A DNA stretch of 64,000 nucleotides, from positions 35,006,753 to 35,070,752 of the forward strand of contig JASEVX010000010.1 in NCBI GenBank assembly GCA_031761405.1. The letters run 5' to 3'. Shown here one piece after another: positions 23,205 through 36,800 of the stretch. Under the pieces are notes generated by a model that saw nothing but the letters and a program-made list of their open reading frames with translations, did not search any database and was not told the DNA's origin. Within the stretch, counting starts at the first letter, position 1, and every line of letters starts with the position of its first letter. Source of the stretch: Serripes groenlandicus. Its lineage: Eukaryota; Mollusca; Bivalvia; Cardiida; Cardiidae. A program made the position numbers and the translations under genes.

Positions 23205-24300
23205 AAATCTTGTCCGATCCATATCTCCCAGACGGCTTGAAGGATTTTCATGAAACTTGGATCACATGTTCACCTCATCAAGGCGACGTGCAGAACCCAC
23301 GTCTCGACAATATAGGGTCAAGGTCAAGGTCAGGCTTGAAGGTCAAAGGTTTGAGGCTTTATTTCGTGTCCGCTCCATATCTCCGAGACGGCTTGAAGGA
23401 TTTTCATGAAACTTGGGTCACATGTTCACCTCATCAAGGCAACGTGCAGAACCCGCGTCTCGACAATATAGGGTCAAGGTCACGCTTGAATGTCAAAGGT
23501 TTGAGGCTTTATTTCGTGTCCGCGCCATATCTCCGAGACGGCTTGAAGGATTTTCATGAAACTTAGGTCACATGTTCACCTCATCAAGGCAACGTGCAGA
23601 ACCTGCGTCTCGACAATAAAGGGTCAAGGTCAAGGTCACGCTTGAAGGTCAAAGGTTTGAGGCTTTATTTCGTGTCCGCTCCATATCTCCGAGACGGCTT
23701 GGAGGATTTTCATGAAACTTGGGTCACATGTTCACCTCATCAAGGCGACGTGCAGAATCCGCGTCTCGACAATATAGGGTCAATGTCAAGGTCACGCTTG
23801 AAGGTCAAAGGTTTGAGGCTTTATTTCGTGTCCGCTCCATATCTCCCAGACGGCTTGAAGGATTTTCATGAAACTTGGGTCACATGTTCACCTCATCAAG
23901 GTGACGTGCAGAATTTGCGTCTCGACAATATAGGGTCAATGTCAAGGTCACGCTTGAAGGTCAAAGGTTTGAGGCTTTATTTTGTGTCCGCTCCATATCT
24001 CCCAGACGGCTTGAAGGATTTTAATGAAACTTTGGTCACATGTTCACCTCATCAAGGCGACGTGCAGAACTCGTGTCTCGACAATATAGGGTCAAGGTCA
24101 AGGTCACGCTTGAAGGTCAAAGGTTTGAGGCTTTATTTCGTGTCCGCTCCATATCTCCAAGACGGCTTGAAAGATTTTCATGAAACTTGGGTCACATGTT
24201 CACCTCATCAAGGCGACGTGCATAACCCGCGTCTCGACCATACCGGGTCAAGGTCAATGTCACGTTTGAAGGTCAAAGGTTTGAGGCTTTGTTTTGTATC
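23205..24300 (+). repeat. 156-bp tandem array, about seven units
   Basis: Units start at 23219, 23375, 23525, 23681, 23837, 23993 and 24149, so the period is 156 bp with one 150-bp unit. The core is TTGAAGGATTTTCATGAAAC and AGGTCAAAGGTTTGAGGCTT. Because 156 and 150 are multiples of three, it carries an open frame (SAPYLPDGLKDFHETW repeated). There is no start context, and a TAG breaks one unit, so I do not call a protein. Confidence 0.92.
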
Positions 24301-24479
24301 AATATTGACCAAGAAATATGTAAACTACACTACAAAGAAATCAATCTTTGAAGACGTTCAAATTGACAGTAATGTTTAAGGAAAAAGAAAATTTGATGTA
24401 TTCTCTGATACAATATTTATCAAAACTTTGAAAAGTTAATTGTCTGCTGCCAGAGCATCAAATGTGAATATTGTTTTTT

Positions 24480-24703
24480 TTACTTTTCCCACATATAAAC
24501 GCTTTCTGACGCTTCTGAAGCAGATGTTTTTTGGAAACATTATGACAAAAGAAAAAATTGCTCAAATTGAGCAATTTCTCCTTTTGCCACACTGTTTTCA
24601 ACTCTTTTTAATAATCAAACTTCATTTATCAAGATTGTTCACGTTTTTGTACATAGGTTTTCAAAGTCGTCTGCTGCATATTTGCTATATTCGGGAAAGG
24701 GTT
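24480..24703. mobile_element. MITE family 2 copy
   Basis: Mirrored halves: ACGCTTTCTGACGCTTCTG at the left and GTCGTCTGCTGCAT at the right, with a central hairpin AATTGCTCAAATTGAGCAATT. Ends near CTTTTCCC and GGGAAAGG. Confidence 0.7.
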
Positions 24704-25112
24704 ATCATGTATTGCTCATGCCTTCTATATAGTGTTCATTGTCAACTATAGAACCTTACCTTGGAGAAAAAACAGTGTAAAGTTAACTGTCAACTATATA
24801 ATGTATTGTCAGAGAAAAAAACCGGTGCTAAGTTAATTGTCAACAATAGAATCTTGGCCTACCTAAGAGAGAAAACCATGATAAGTTAACTGTGAACTTT
24901 ATAAAGTTTTGTCGGAGAAAAAAAACCAATGTTAAGTTAACTCTCAACTATTGTAATTAGAATGTAACTTTAGTCAGTATGCAGAACCAAGACTGGAACA
25001 GTGCAACCCCTTTACATCTGATCAGACTGATTGGAATCTCCTGTAACAAACATTTATCTACAGCACATACAAGTACATTTTGAAACATTGTACATAATAT
25101 TTCAAACCTTTT

Positions 25113-25201
25113 ACATATCGATGGCTTCATGCAAAACGGTTGTAACTACATCTTGTAACAAGATGTAGTTACAACCGTTTTGCATGAAGCCCACGATATG
25201 T
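25113..25201. repeat. 89-bp near-perfect hairpin
   Basis: Inner arms of 34 bp (25123-25156 and 25158-25191) are perfectly complementary around a single A. Outer arms ACATATCG and CGATATGT extend it to 43-44 bp, with only two mismatched pairs. Confidence 0.95.
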
Positions 25202-25929
25202 AGGTAGCCAACTTGGTATGGTTTGTGAAATATCATAATGATAATTGATGATATTTATCATAAGCAACACTTTTAGTTTTTATTTTCCATTGCTTATGTT
25301 TAGCAACAGTTGTTAACTGTTTTGAAGAATACTTCAGTCTTGAATGTTACAGCTGCAGTAAAAATATGTGTTTCTGTAAACCATTTGAAATCATGTCCAC
25401 TTTGTACCAGGTCAAGACAAAACATTAGTAATTAAAAATTGAGTACTGTCCAACTTGGTCAAATTTTTGTTTGTCTGCTTTATAGGTTGGAATGTTTTGA
25501 GAGATTTTGACAGATATTTGAGGGGGAGACATATGTTTTTGTCAAAACAATTCTAGTTATGAACTGCCTTTAAGTTTTCTTTATTTTTCAACCAAAATGT
25601 TTATACATATTTATTTGAATAAAAAGTATTTCGAGTGTTTGTTGAATTTAAAAAGAGACTGATCCTCTTTATCTGCAGATTTCAATGTTCAGTTTGTTTT
25701 TATCTTATTTTAGTTTGATATAGTTAGTGTACATTGCCCTGTTTCATAGACGGACCTAAATTGGTGACCGTAAACGGCTTTTTATTTTGCATTTGCTCTT
25801 CAATTTGAAGGGTTCTATGACATCATTGGATGTTGTGCTCCCAAGTATGAAAATAGTGCTGTCAATAGATGTTGAATCTTTTGTAAATGTGGTTTGAATA
25901 CATACATGCAGAGTATTAAAACAAGGGCA

Positions 25930-26365
25930 CCGCAAAGCGGATTCATCCCCTCAGTATTCAAGAAAATAGTCAGTCAAATTTTGACCTTGACCTTTAACAT
26001 ATGACCTTGACAATAAATAGGTTGCTAGACCTTGCAATATACTAACTGTATACCAAGTTTGGTTAAGATCGGTCGAAGGATCTTCAGTGTAGCGTGGTCA
26101 CAAGGTTGTTGATATAGGAAATAGTCAAAGTCCAATTTTGACCTTGACCTTTAACCTATGACCAAAGCGGGTGCATCCCCTCGGTATTCAAGAAAATAGT
26201 CAGTCAAATTTTGACCTTGACCTTTAACATATGACCTTGACAATAAATAGGCTGTTAGACCTTGCAATATACTAACTGTATACCAAGTTTGGTTAAGATC
26301 GGTCGAAGGATCTTCAGTGTAGAGTGGTCACAAGGTTGTTGATATTGGAAATAGTCAAAGTCCAA
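25930..26365. repeat. Two tandem copies of a ~230-bp dispersed repeat
   Basis: Each copy contains CAAGAAAATAGTCAGTCAAA, TTTGACCTTGACCTTTAAC and GATCGGTCGAAGGATCTTCA. The second copy starts near 26163. Confidence 0.8.
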
Positions 26366-26475
26366 TTTATATATAAACGTCTTAAAGTCAATACAACTAG
26401 ACAGGCGATGATATGATAGTTTAGCTATTTTCTTTAGTTGGGTTAACATTTGACAAGACGGCTTCGGCTTCAAAT

Positions 26476-26603
26476 AGATACAGACAAAAACGATACACAC
26501 GATGTGACGTCACGCGATGTGACGAAAGCACCGTGGAACAGATACAGACAAAAACAATACACACCATGTGACGTCACGCGATGTGACGAAAGCATCGTGG
26601 AAT
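26476..26603. repeat. 64-bp direct duplication
   Basis: AGATACAGACAAAAACGATA at 26476 recurs with one change at 26540. Each unit carries the palindrome TGACGTCA within GTGACGTCACGCGATGTGAC. Confidence 0.8.
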
Positions 26604-27430
26604 GGTTCCCAACAGATACTAACAAATAATTTAGAAATTAAGTTATATTCTTAAGCAAATTATTGATATAATCAATATCTTACCTTGAAATGAAGCTTTG
26701 TCGATACAAAAACAGAATTGTTCGTCCTTTTCAGTTAACATAATATCCGAGGCCAGTGTAACGAACGATAACTTCCGTTGAAATATTTACAATCATTTTC
26801 AAGTGTTTATTGCTTCTCTATATTGCCAAGATATAAAATCCATGAAATAATGATGACAGGTACAAAAGAATAGTCGGCTTACTCTTCATACAGTCCTTCC
26901 AGTTAATGAAATCCATTTGTGACGAGTCAAACTATCTTTTCCTACCATTTCTGTCGTTTTCCTTTTGTTATTTATCTATTACTTGCAATACAATGAATTC
27001 ACTTGCGTTGCAATGACGTCACATTTGGATGTGTTTACTTCCGGTTGAGAAAATATCATTTTAAAAATAGAAAACGAGTGCAATTACACGCAAATTATCA
27101 CATATCAGATTCCTTGTTTTCATTCCTTTATCGAGAAGGAATTTAATTTAATTTTTCTCGCTAGTTCTAAGTATTTTTTGATTTGTCAAAACATACGAAT
27201 ATCGTGTTTGTGGGTTTTACCGGTTACGAAATGAATAGGTTACGATAATTTGTCCGTCCAGTAAGACCGGAAGCAAAATGGCCGAAAAAAAGTGCTATGG
27301 GGTTGAGATTTGATATGTGAATAACAGTAAGATTGTACTGAATTCTCGTTGTTTTGATCTCGTATGATGTGTTCGTACGTGTAACCTATAGGCGTGCTTC
27401 GCTCGAGCCTTCGGCTCGAGCTTTCACACG
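26604..27430. other. Between-copy region, no gene seen
   Basis: No coding content. It ends with a short perfect hairpin, GCTCGAGCC-TTC-GGCTCGAGC (27401-27421), just before the satellite resumes. Confidence 0.5.
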
Positions 27431-28905
27431 TATGAAACGTTGACCAACTCGCCTCATACCATAAAATCTACGTCACTGTTTTCAATATACAACGTTGATC
27501 AACTCACCTCATAGCATAGAACCTACATCACTGTTTTCAATAAAAAACCAGTCGCCTCATAACATAGATCTTACATCACTGTATCTAATATACAACGTTT
27601 TCCGACTCGTCTCATAACATAAAACCTACACCACTGTATTCCATATAAAACGTTTACCGACTCGCCTCAAAACATAGAACCTATATGACTGTTTTCAATA
27701 TACAACGTTGACCGATTCGCCTCATAATATATCATCTACATCACTGTATTCAATATACAACGTTGACCAACTTACCGAATAATATAGAAACTACATCACT
27801 GTATTCAATGTACAACGTTGACCAACTTGCCGAATAATATAGAAACTACATCACTGTATTCAATGTACAACGTTAACCGATTAAACTTATGAAAAACCAA
27901 CAACACTATATTCAATATACAACGTTTAGCGACTCGCCTGATAACATAGAACCTACGTAACAGTATTCATTATACAACGTTCACCGACTTGCCTCATAAC
28001 ATAGAACCTACATCATTATAGTCAATATACAACGTTCACCGATTCGCTTCACGTCATATAACCTACATCACTGTTTTCAATATACAACATTGAACGACTC
28101 GCCTCATTACAGAGAACTTACGTCACTGTATTCAATATACATTGTTGACTAACTCGCCTCATAACATAGACTCTACATCAATGTATTCAATATACAACGC
28201 TGACCGACTCGCCTCATAACATAGAACCTACATCACTGATTCCAATATTCAACGTTGATCGACTCGCCTCATAACATAGAACCTACATCACTATATGCAA
28301 TATACAACGTTGACCTACTCGCCTCATAAAATAGAACCTACTTCACTATATGCAACATACAACGTTGACCGACTCGTCTCATAACATAGAACTGACATCA
28401 CTATATGCAATATACAACGTTGACCTACTCGCCTCATACCATAGAATCTACATCACTATATGCAATATACAACATTGATCGACTTGTCTCATAACATAGA
28501 ACCTAAATCACTGATTTCAATATACAACATTGATCGACTTGTCTCATAACATAGAACCTACATCACTGATTTCAATATACAACGTTGACCGACTCGTCTC
28601 ATAACATATAACTTACATCACTGTATGCAATATACAACGTTCATCGACTCGTCTCATAACATAGAACTGACATCACTGTATGCAATATACAACGTTGACC
28701 AACTCGCCTCATATCATAGAACTTATATCACTGTATTCAATATACAACGTTCATTGACTCGTCTCATAACATAGAACTTACATCACTGTATTCAATATAC
28801 AACGTTCATCGACTCGTCTCATAACATAGAACCTATATCACTGTATTCAATATACAACGTTCATTGAATCGTCTCATCGACCCGCCTTATAACATAGAAC
28901 CTATA
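27431..28905. repeat. 55-bp satellite, block 2
   Basis: About 27 units of the same ~55-bp repeat as at 20985 and 63625. Variants run in local blocks (for example CACTATATGCAATATACAAC in several neighbouring units). Confidence 0.92.
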
Positions 28906-29258
28906 TCACTCACTGAATATGAACACTGACAGTCTCCTGGTTATCAAAACAGCGACAAGGAGACCGTAGCAAAAAATTGAATGCATCTATATAGCAATCG
29001 TGCACGTATTCAAATGTCGAAAATTCCGTTTGCTTACAAACACATGCCTGTACAGTTGGTTTTAAGGAATGCTCATTCCTTTGGGGATTTTTGGGTAGTT
29101 TATACCTTTAAATGTTGAACAGGGAACATATAGGCTGGTTGATTTTCTCTTGTCTGAATGTCACAAAATATCGAGAGTATATCACCGTTTTCAAAGAATT
29201 ATTTCTTACAGCCAGATCTCGGAAACATAATTAAATTATTCATATACATATCACTGCA

Positions 29259-29334
29259 TCAATCTCCTTCGCAGAGTTGTAAGAGATACATGTATGGTGA
29301 GTGTAAGGAACGACAACTCTGCGAAGGAGATTGA
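29259..29334. repeat. 22-bp inverted repeat with 32-nt loop
   Basis: Arms 29259-29280 and 29313-29334 are perfectly complementary (core CTCCTTCGCAGAGTTGT). The bases CACTGCAT occur beside both arms. Confidence 0.9.
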
Positions 29335-29380
29335 TCACTGCATTAGACTCCATGACTCTGTACAGTTTACTTCATTAAAA

Positions 29381-29720
29381 TTATTGTCTGTAGCTTAACG
29401 TTCCCTCAGTATGTTTATCATTTAAGTTGGAAACTGTAACTTTTGCAGTCCCCTCATTCTGTGACATAATTATTCCTATCAATCGATTCAGGTTACTGGA
29501 AACATAAAAAACATTGATGATATAAACACAGAACACTATTGATAAATACACTATTGTCTTCTTTAACGTCCTCATACTTGTAAGGCGTTTCCTTGTCGTA
29601 TATTCTCATTTACATGTTCATATTGATTAATCACTTTCTGTAAAGGTGCAACCATTTTGTTGTGCACTTTGTAACCCACGTGTCGCCTGTTCAAATGTGT
29701 AAAGTACTATAGCCTAGATC
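29381..29720 (-). pseudogene. Inverted copy of sulfotransferase promoter and exon 1
   Basis: On the minus strand, ATG at 29575 opens MRTLKKTIVYLSIVFCVYI, a short basic tail and a membrane span. It matches copy 2 exon 1 (MRTFKKTIVYLAMLFCVYI) through to LSYR. The upstream 150 bp also match (for example ACACATTTGAACAG and AAATGAGAATATAC). Homology stops right after LSYR, before the donor used by copy 2, and a stop follows. I find no sulfotransferase exons further along the minus strand in the window. It is a leftover of an inverted duplication or the start of a lost head-to-head paralog. Confidence 0.7.
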
Positions 29721-30430
29721 TTTAGGTAACACTTTCAAAACACATTGGGTCTCAAAGCGATCATGTTTCTAAATAAGTATATATAGCACAGAATAGAAAA
29801 TGGCAAATCAAATTAATCAATTTTCTTCGACCATTTGACTGCAGCACATTATTGTCTGCATTCTTACTTGCAAAGAACGCATTCCCGACTCACTATATGA
29901 TTATTGTATACTTTGGTATTGGTTCTCTTATTTTCCATATAAAACAGATACAGTATCTGTATGCTAATATTGCACACCTTGATATTGCACTAAGATCCGC
30001 TAAGATCGATACTATTTCTATATACCGTTACTAAGTATTGCAGTTCAAAGACATATTTGTGTGTAGATTCGCTATAAATATTAAAAACGCTTTACATCAG
30101 AAGCTGATGTGTTTCGTTGACGTTTTACATCGTTCATCTGACTAGTAAATTACAAGTACCAACACGATCAAGAGGGATATAAGAAATCAAATGCATATAG
30201 GAAAATATCGTTTAACGCAACCAGTTATCGGTAACTTCCTATGCATTTATCATTCTACCGTCGCTATCTCCTATTGGTGCTATGTATAGTTATTCATATG
30301 TCACATATTTGGGTTTTTCTCGTCTCATGCGGAAATTCCAAATGGAAGCAAAACATTACAACAATCGCGGGCGATATTATAACAGTTAGAATGCAGTCAA
30401 TTATGTTTTGCAGTCAAATTGTCGAAAACT
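29721..30430. other. Spacer between the inverted exon 1 copies
   Basis: About 700 bp with no recognised coding content. The short open frames at 29852 and 30241 match nothing I recognise. Confidence 0.5.
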
Positions 30431-30623
30431 AGGCTATAATACGTTACACATTTGAACAGTTGACACGTAGTGCACAACAAAATGCATGCAGCTGTTATAG
30501 AAAATGAATAATCAATTTGTATATGTAAACAGAGACTAAGTTTATATTTATGTACATGGAAACACTGTGTGTATATATCTCTGATGTAAATGAGAATATA
30601 CTACCAGGGAATGCTTTACAAGT
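30431..30623 (+). promoter_or_regulatory. Candidate promoter and 5' UTR of copy 2
   Basis: The only non-coding stretch upstream of the start that is shared with the inverted copy at 29576-29720. Shared blocks include GGCTATA, ACACATTTGAACAG, GTGCACAACAAAATG and AAATGAGAATATAC. No firm TATA box or start site is called. Confidence 0.35.
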
Positions 30624-30806
30624 ATGAGGACGTTTAAGAAGACAATAGTGTATTTAGCAATGTTGTTCTGTGTTTATATCATGAATTTTTGTTATTTTAA
30701 ATTCGAATCTATGAAACGTGACAGTAACCTGAATCAATTGATACGAATTATGCCACACAATTCTGAAGGAATGTTAAGCTATAGAAACATGGAGTCTAAT
30801 GCAGTG
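30624..30806 (+). CDS. Copy 2 exon 1, signal anchor
   Basis: MRTFKKTIVYLAMLFCVYIM starts a short cytoplasmic tail and a hydrophobic span, followed by a stem-like region ending SYRNMESNAV. The donor GTATGT at 30807 is in phase 0, which fits the phase 0 entry of 32605. The start was chosen because it is the first ATG of the frame and is shared with the inverted copy. Confidence 0.8.
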
Positions 30807-33800
30807 GTATGTATATGAATCATGTCATTATTTTATATCATTAATACACTTTAATAATCGAATTTTCAACCACTTTGTCTTAATCAAGATTTAAAAAAGA
30901 TGACAACGGAAACTCAAGCGCAGTTCATTCCTGAGTCGAAAAGATCAACTTATATTTCCGAAGCCTGGCTTTAAGACATAATTCTTTGAAGACGGTGATA
31001 TGTTGTAAAAGTATAATTTAAATATTTTTTTCTAAAATCAGAGAACCCCCAAACCTCTATGCTATATAGATGCATATTTTCTTTATGTTACGGTCGCTGC
31101 TTTGACAGCAAGGTATATCACCCAGATACTGTAAGCGTTCATTTTCTTTCAGTCTTCAGAAAAACACATTCTCGATCGGAAGTTGATGTTTATACATTAA
31201 ATAAAACTTATATAGCTGTGCACATTTTAATTGTATTCATCAACGTTTTTAAACTTTGAATATTTGCAATTGAATTAGTTTAGATCATGATCATGTGGTG
31301 AGATAAGCAGATTGATTAAGAACTGTGCGTAAAACCATGCATCAACTTAAACAACAAATGCACGGGAAAATGGTGGATTGGTACGATTTTCTTAAATAAC
31401 ATGGTCAATTTGGAATATCTAACAATACCCACATAAAAAAAAACACAAAATGGGCCGATTGCCAATTGAGCAACATGGAATAGCCGTTGGACTTGCCAAG
31501 GCCGGTGTCATCTGAGGTTAGTTAAAAACAAATCCCTTATTTTTAATAATCCAAACAAATGGTTAAATAAATGTAGGCTACGAATCTAATGATTTAAGTT
31601 CTGCTGTCAAATAGCTTTGAGTGTTTTTGAACTTATCGTCGTTTGGATTGTTTTACGGTAACCTATTGGAAGTTTTCGTTTTGAAACTGTTTCGAACAGA
31701 CTTATGGCCAGCTTTCTATCAATAGGTTGCCTCGTACCGGAATCATTCACATCAGCCAATTTCTTGTCAATCTTTCCCCCCTTGTTATCCGTATTTTCGA
31801 AGTCTCCACACGTTTTTCTTAAGCGTATGGCGGGTTCCGCTTAATATCTCTTGCTCTCTTGCACATATACTGAGAGTCGACGATTTGAAAATCGTCGTAT
31901 CTAATCGCCTTATCATTGTCAGAAAGCATTTTAAGAAATCATTCAATATTATTACTAGTGCACAGTTGTTCCATTGTATTTCACTTCCTCTGTGCCATAC
32001 AATGATGCAACTCAGTACTATCTCTATTTCGCATTGTGTCGCCTGGGGGCCGTTTTATCAAAGGTCCTAAGGCCGGTCTTAGTTAGGACCATATTGATAA
32101 AACGGGGCCCTGGATTGCATGACTGTTCATAGTTCACTCCTGCGATTTGGCAGACTCTGGATATGTTCCCCTCTCCGCATGGGTTTTTAAGATACATAGC
32201 GCACATATGTTTCCTACCAGTCAGGCATCCAATTCAATTACAAATTATTATTAATTAAAGTAAAGTAAACTGAATTTATTCATTCCCTCCCACTCATATC
32301 CTAATTGGTTTAAGAGCATCATAAAAAATGAATGAAGATTATTATTTTAATCAAATCATTTCTCTATTTGGTAAAGCTTGATCGATTCATATACTGACAT
32401 GACAAACCGATACATATTACATTAAATACAACGTCAACGTTCAGTTTATACCAACTCAATCAACATAAGCTAACTATAGAAATACGTAGAGATTCATGAA
32501 ATAGCGTGATAAAAATAATTACGGGCGAGTTGTATTAGGGATAGTTTAATTTTTGGCGAGTTATCTTCGTGGTGAGTTGTCGAGTTGTTCATTTAATATT
32601 ACAGGTACCATGGACGTATGATGAACGTTTCAAGAACCCTTGTTGGTATGAGAAAGATGGTCTGCATTGTCTACCCTACTACTTCATCATCGGGGTGAAG
32701 AAATGTGGAACTACAGCCTTATATTGCTATCAGATTAAACACCCCGAATCGATACGTCTTTTTAAAAAGGAGCCGCAATTCTTTTCTGGAAACGGAAATA
32801 GTAAGTTTATGAAAGACCTATCCTTAGATGTTTTGCATATTAATAGTCTAGACTGAACAATATATATACAAGGTACATAGGTATTTAAGATTATTCAATT
32901 TACAAGATATGCGATGACTAATTGAATATTTGGTGTGTTTAGTGCCGTTTGCGATGCAATTTGAGATATATCACGGCCAGTTCACCTACTGTGGCGATTC
33001 CAGTGTTTGGGAGAGGTTAACACCAGTAGTTGTTACAGAATTCTTCCCAGGTAACTGGCTATTTTTCCAAATAGACAATTTAGCTCTCTGTTTAATGCCT
33101 AACTGTGCTAGTCACAAAACTTGTTATGAATCATCGAGCCTGACTTCGAACCTACGATAAATATATAGTGTGCCTTGTTTGGCAAAAGCTTGGAATTTCG
33201 AATATAGAATGAGAAGGTATTTCAGAACAAAATAAGTCATTGATGCAATCTCAATAAATTTTATTTGCGGTTTTATTTCAAAGATGGCGGATAGCATATC
33301 TGATCTAATTTGGTTGTACAGACTTTATTTGCCTCATATATGTATATGTCAATAACAGTTCTTCGAATCCTGGTTAAAAGATAGCAGATTTTCAAAACAA
33401 AAATCTCATAAGCGTTCATTGCAAACCCGTCACTTCGAGTTAAGTGGTGATTTACATATATACAAAAAGAGTCATGGTAGCCAATTATATTAACGGAAAA
33501 CCCATGCACTTTGTGGTGCACCTGCTACATGTATGAATGGTTGTCAGCTAATTAGACATTTAAAAATTAAAAATGATGATCATTTTTCAAGTTGACTACC
33601 ATTTCTGGTTTTCAATTACATTTGTTCAATAATACTGTTCAAAGCTGATAGGAAAAAAACAGTATCAAAATCAAATAAAAGGATGGCGAGTCAAGTACTT
33701 AGCGCTCTCGACCGACAGTTCCTATGCCTCACTAAACACAAGTACCCTGACACGGTTATTATTATAAGCATAACACTCTTTAATCGATAGAAGTTTACAG

Positions 33801-36800
33801 TCTATCCAAAGAGAAAAGTTTTAACTATGACCAGAGAGTATTGCTAAGAATTTGAGCGAAATAAATAAAGTTTAATTAACATTGCTTTCATGATACGGGA
33901 TTTAAATCCCAAGTGGAAGAGATTCTTGCGATATAAAAACGAGTGCGCCATAGCGCACGAGTTTTTATATGCAAGAATCTCTTTCACGAGGGATTTAAAT
34001 CCCAAATCATGAAAACAATGTTTATTAAACTATATATTATATACTCCATGATAATTTTCGTTTTTAAACGACAATACCCCTGTGCAGCTCATTTATTTTT
34101 AGCTCAGAAGTGGAGAGATCTGAATGACGTAATCTGACAGTTTTGCAGTGACGTCACTATATATATATATATATATACGTGACGTCACCGACAATGTGTA
34201 CATTGATTGAAATAAACGTGTGTCATGTCGATTCAAGCTCTTATTTGCGGATTTAAAAGTGTAATTGTGGATTATTTAACGGTTCATCATGGAAATAAAG
34301 TGTTAAGTAGTGAAAACGGAGCTTAAAAGTGTTTAAAAGAGATTTAAAAAAAGTAGTTCCGAAAATCCGGCTAGTGAGCTATATTGCACACTAGGCGATA
34401 TTGCTCAGTAGACAAAAAGCATGTTATAGGTTTTCTCAAGTTGGGAAATCTCTATATTTTATCATTCAGTATATGATATACATGCGATAATTGATCTCTA
34501 CGTTGATGGAGTTAGGAACCGGAAATAGAATAAATGACACCGACAGTTTTTCATTTTGTATATATCAATAGGTCGCTTGTGGATGGATAGAAACTGCGTT
34601 TAAAATCGTATTCATATTCCATATTGGAATAAAACCCAGGAGTTGGTCGTATAAAGCTTGCATCCATTGATAAAATATATTTTTATGTCAATCAGGATAT
34701 ATGGACCAAAGTTCATGTTTTTATCTTGAAGATCACACATTTTCAAAAAAATAAATATTAATTTGCTGGACTCTAAGAATTGAAAAACTAATAGTCTTTT
34801 AATTCTTTAGATACAACGCACATATAAAGACAATCGCGAGGTCGAGTTGCGATAGCTCAGTTAGTAACGACAAGGACACGTTTTGTGTGGCCATGATTTC
34901 TGTCCTTTTAGTCATGTGCATGGATCAGTGTCGATCCTCTTAGTGATAGGTCAATGAACTACCTATACATGTACATGTGTGCCTATGCTTACTGATTGCT
35001 TACGTTTTACGTAGTCAACACGCGACAGTTAAATATGCAAGTACTATATCTTCCATCCGAACCATTTAGCCCATAGATCAAATCACTGCTATTGTGTGTA
35101 AGGTTTTTTTCAGTCTGTTCTAAAAAAGAAATGACCATTGGTACACATTCCCTCTTCGGTAAGTATTTATTAAAAATACATGATATTAAAGGACATGTTC
35201 TGTACCCAAATATAGTTTAAGACAGTATAAGACATTTAACTTTCACTAAAATTCTTATCTAAACAACATAACAAATGCATATGTGCTGTTTTAAAATTAA
35301 ACCAATGAGTCCTCTCTGGTTTCCTTACAGTAAATAAAACGGGTGATATATATGCTTACGTTAGAATGTTTTCCAATGCCTCAAAGAAAATTGAACAACA
35401 TTCATATGATGACAAATCAACGAAGTATGTGAACAAGTATATCTTCTGTAAGTATTCCGATCATTTAAGACATTATACGCAGGTTCACTTCGATAAGAGC
35501 AGGTCAAGAGTAAGATTTGCTTAATATTGTGGAATTAACGTTCTTAATTACATGGCGTCCAAGTTCTGATCGGTAAGTGATTGCTTTTCTACATAGACCT
35601 ATAGCTCTTTGATTGAAGATTCATTGTGGTAATTTATATGAAGTTGTCAGTCGCCAGCCTAATTGCTGACTAGTGCCCTCGATCTAAGGTGTTGACAGAC
35701 GTTTGCGACTCAGAAAATCGGGTTTGCCTTTCAATGAGGAAAACATCTTAATTAACACTTATCCACTTGTACGCGACTTTAAATGACATTTACGTATGCC
35801 GTGATGCACTATTTTAAACTAATTTTGGGGAACGATGTAGATCCAAATAAGACTGCACGTTCGTGATGTCTTATCTCGGTCTTCATTTACCACTCCTCAG
35901 GCACCAAACATATATCGAAAGAACTACTCTTGCAAACAGACAGGATCTAAATATTTGAACAAGAAGTCCACATTTCCTTTTTATTTTAAACAAGATGACC
36001 AAGCTGTGCCTATATTGCTCACCTCTCTACCATAGTCTATAATAAAAGGTTATCAAGAGCAGAAAGGGTCAATTCTGACGTAGGGATTATACTTTTTATA
36101 TGCAAAGATCTTGGTGATATTCAGCATGTGTAGTTAATTCGTGAAGTCAAAAGAAGTCCTGAAACCGTTGGTTTACAGTTTGCTTAACATTGACTGCAAC
36201 TTTTACGTGTCAATTAAGCAGAAGTTTCGTATTTTCTACAAATAAACGATTTTAAGTCGGCTCTAATTCAATTAGATACTAAAATGTGACACAAGTTTTG
36301 GAAAAAGAAGGCGAAGACTTTTCTCCTTACAGTTTAGCAGAGGTATGATAACATTAACGGGGGTATGTTAACAAGAAATACAACTTTAAAGACATTTATT
36401 ATCAAAATTGAACATTTATGAAATTTAAAAAAGAAGTTCACATGTATAGTCAACATATAGCAAGAATACAATTGTCTGAATTAACAAACTGTATAGGGAG
36501 GAACGTTTTGAGTTTAGAAATACAATATCATTTTCTACATAGGCAAAAACATCCCTCGATTTTTTTTTCTGAGCTTTGATGAATCGGGTCGTCAGGGCCG
36601 TAAACTGAACAAATAACAAAGCGTAGCCTAGGAAGTTGTGGAAAAAGTAAACTTTTTTATATCGGGTCGTCAGGGCCGTAAACCAAACTATTAACAAAGC
36701 GTAGCCTAGGACGTTAGGGAAAGGTAATTAAGTACCCATTAAATGTGTCTAAAAGTTTGTAATAACGTATTTTGTATATTTTTGTTTTTTTAAATCAGTT

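Larger units (their letters stand above)
23115..25535. mobile_element. Repeat-derived block flanked by inverted TCTCCCC
   Basis: Starts ATGTCTCCCCCTG and ends GGGGGAGACATAT, so the ends are inverted. Inside are (TCTG)n at 23160-23195, a 156-bp array, a family 2 MITE and a long hairpin. I recall similar '(CTGT)n plus ttgaaggattttcatgaaac' repeats as common in bivalve genomes. Whether the whole block moves as one unit is not shown. Confidence 0.45.

Noticed and set aside
23210..24379. Long open frames (118 and 261 residues) made of a repeated 52-residue motif
   Set aside because: They follow from a 156-bp tandem repeat whose length is divisible by three. One unit has a stop, and there is no start context or splice evidence.
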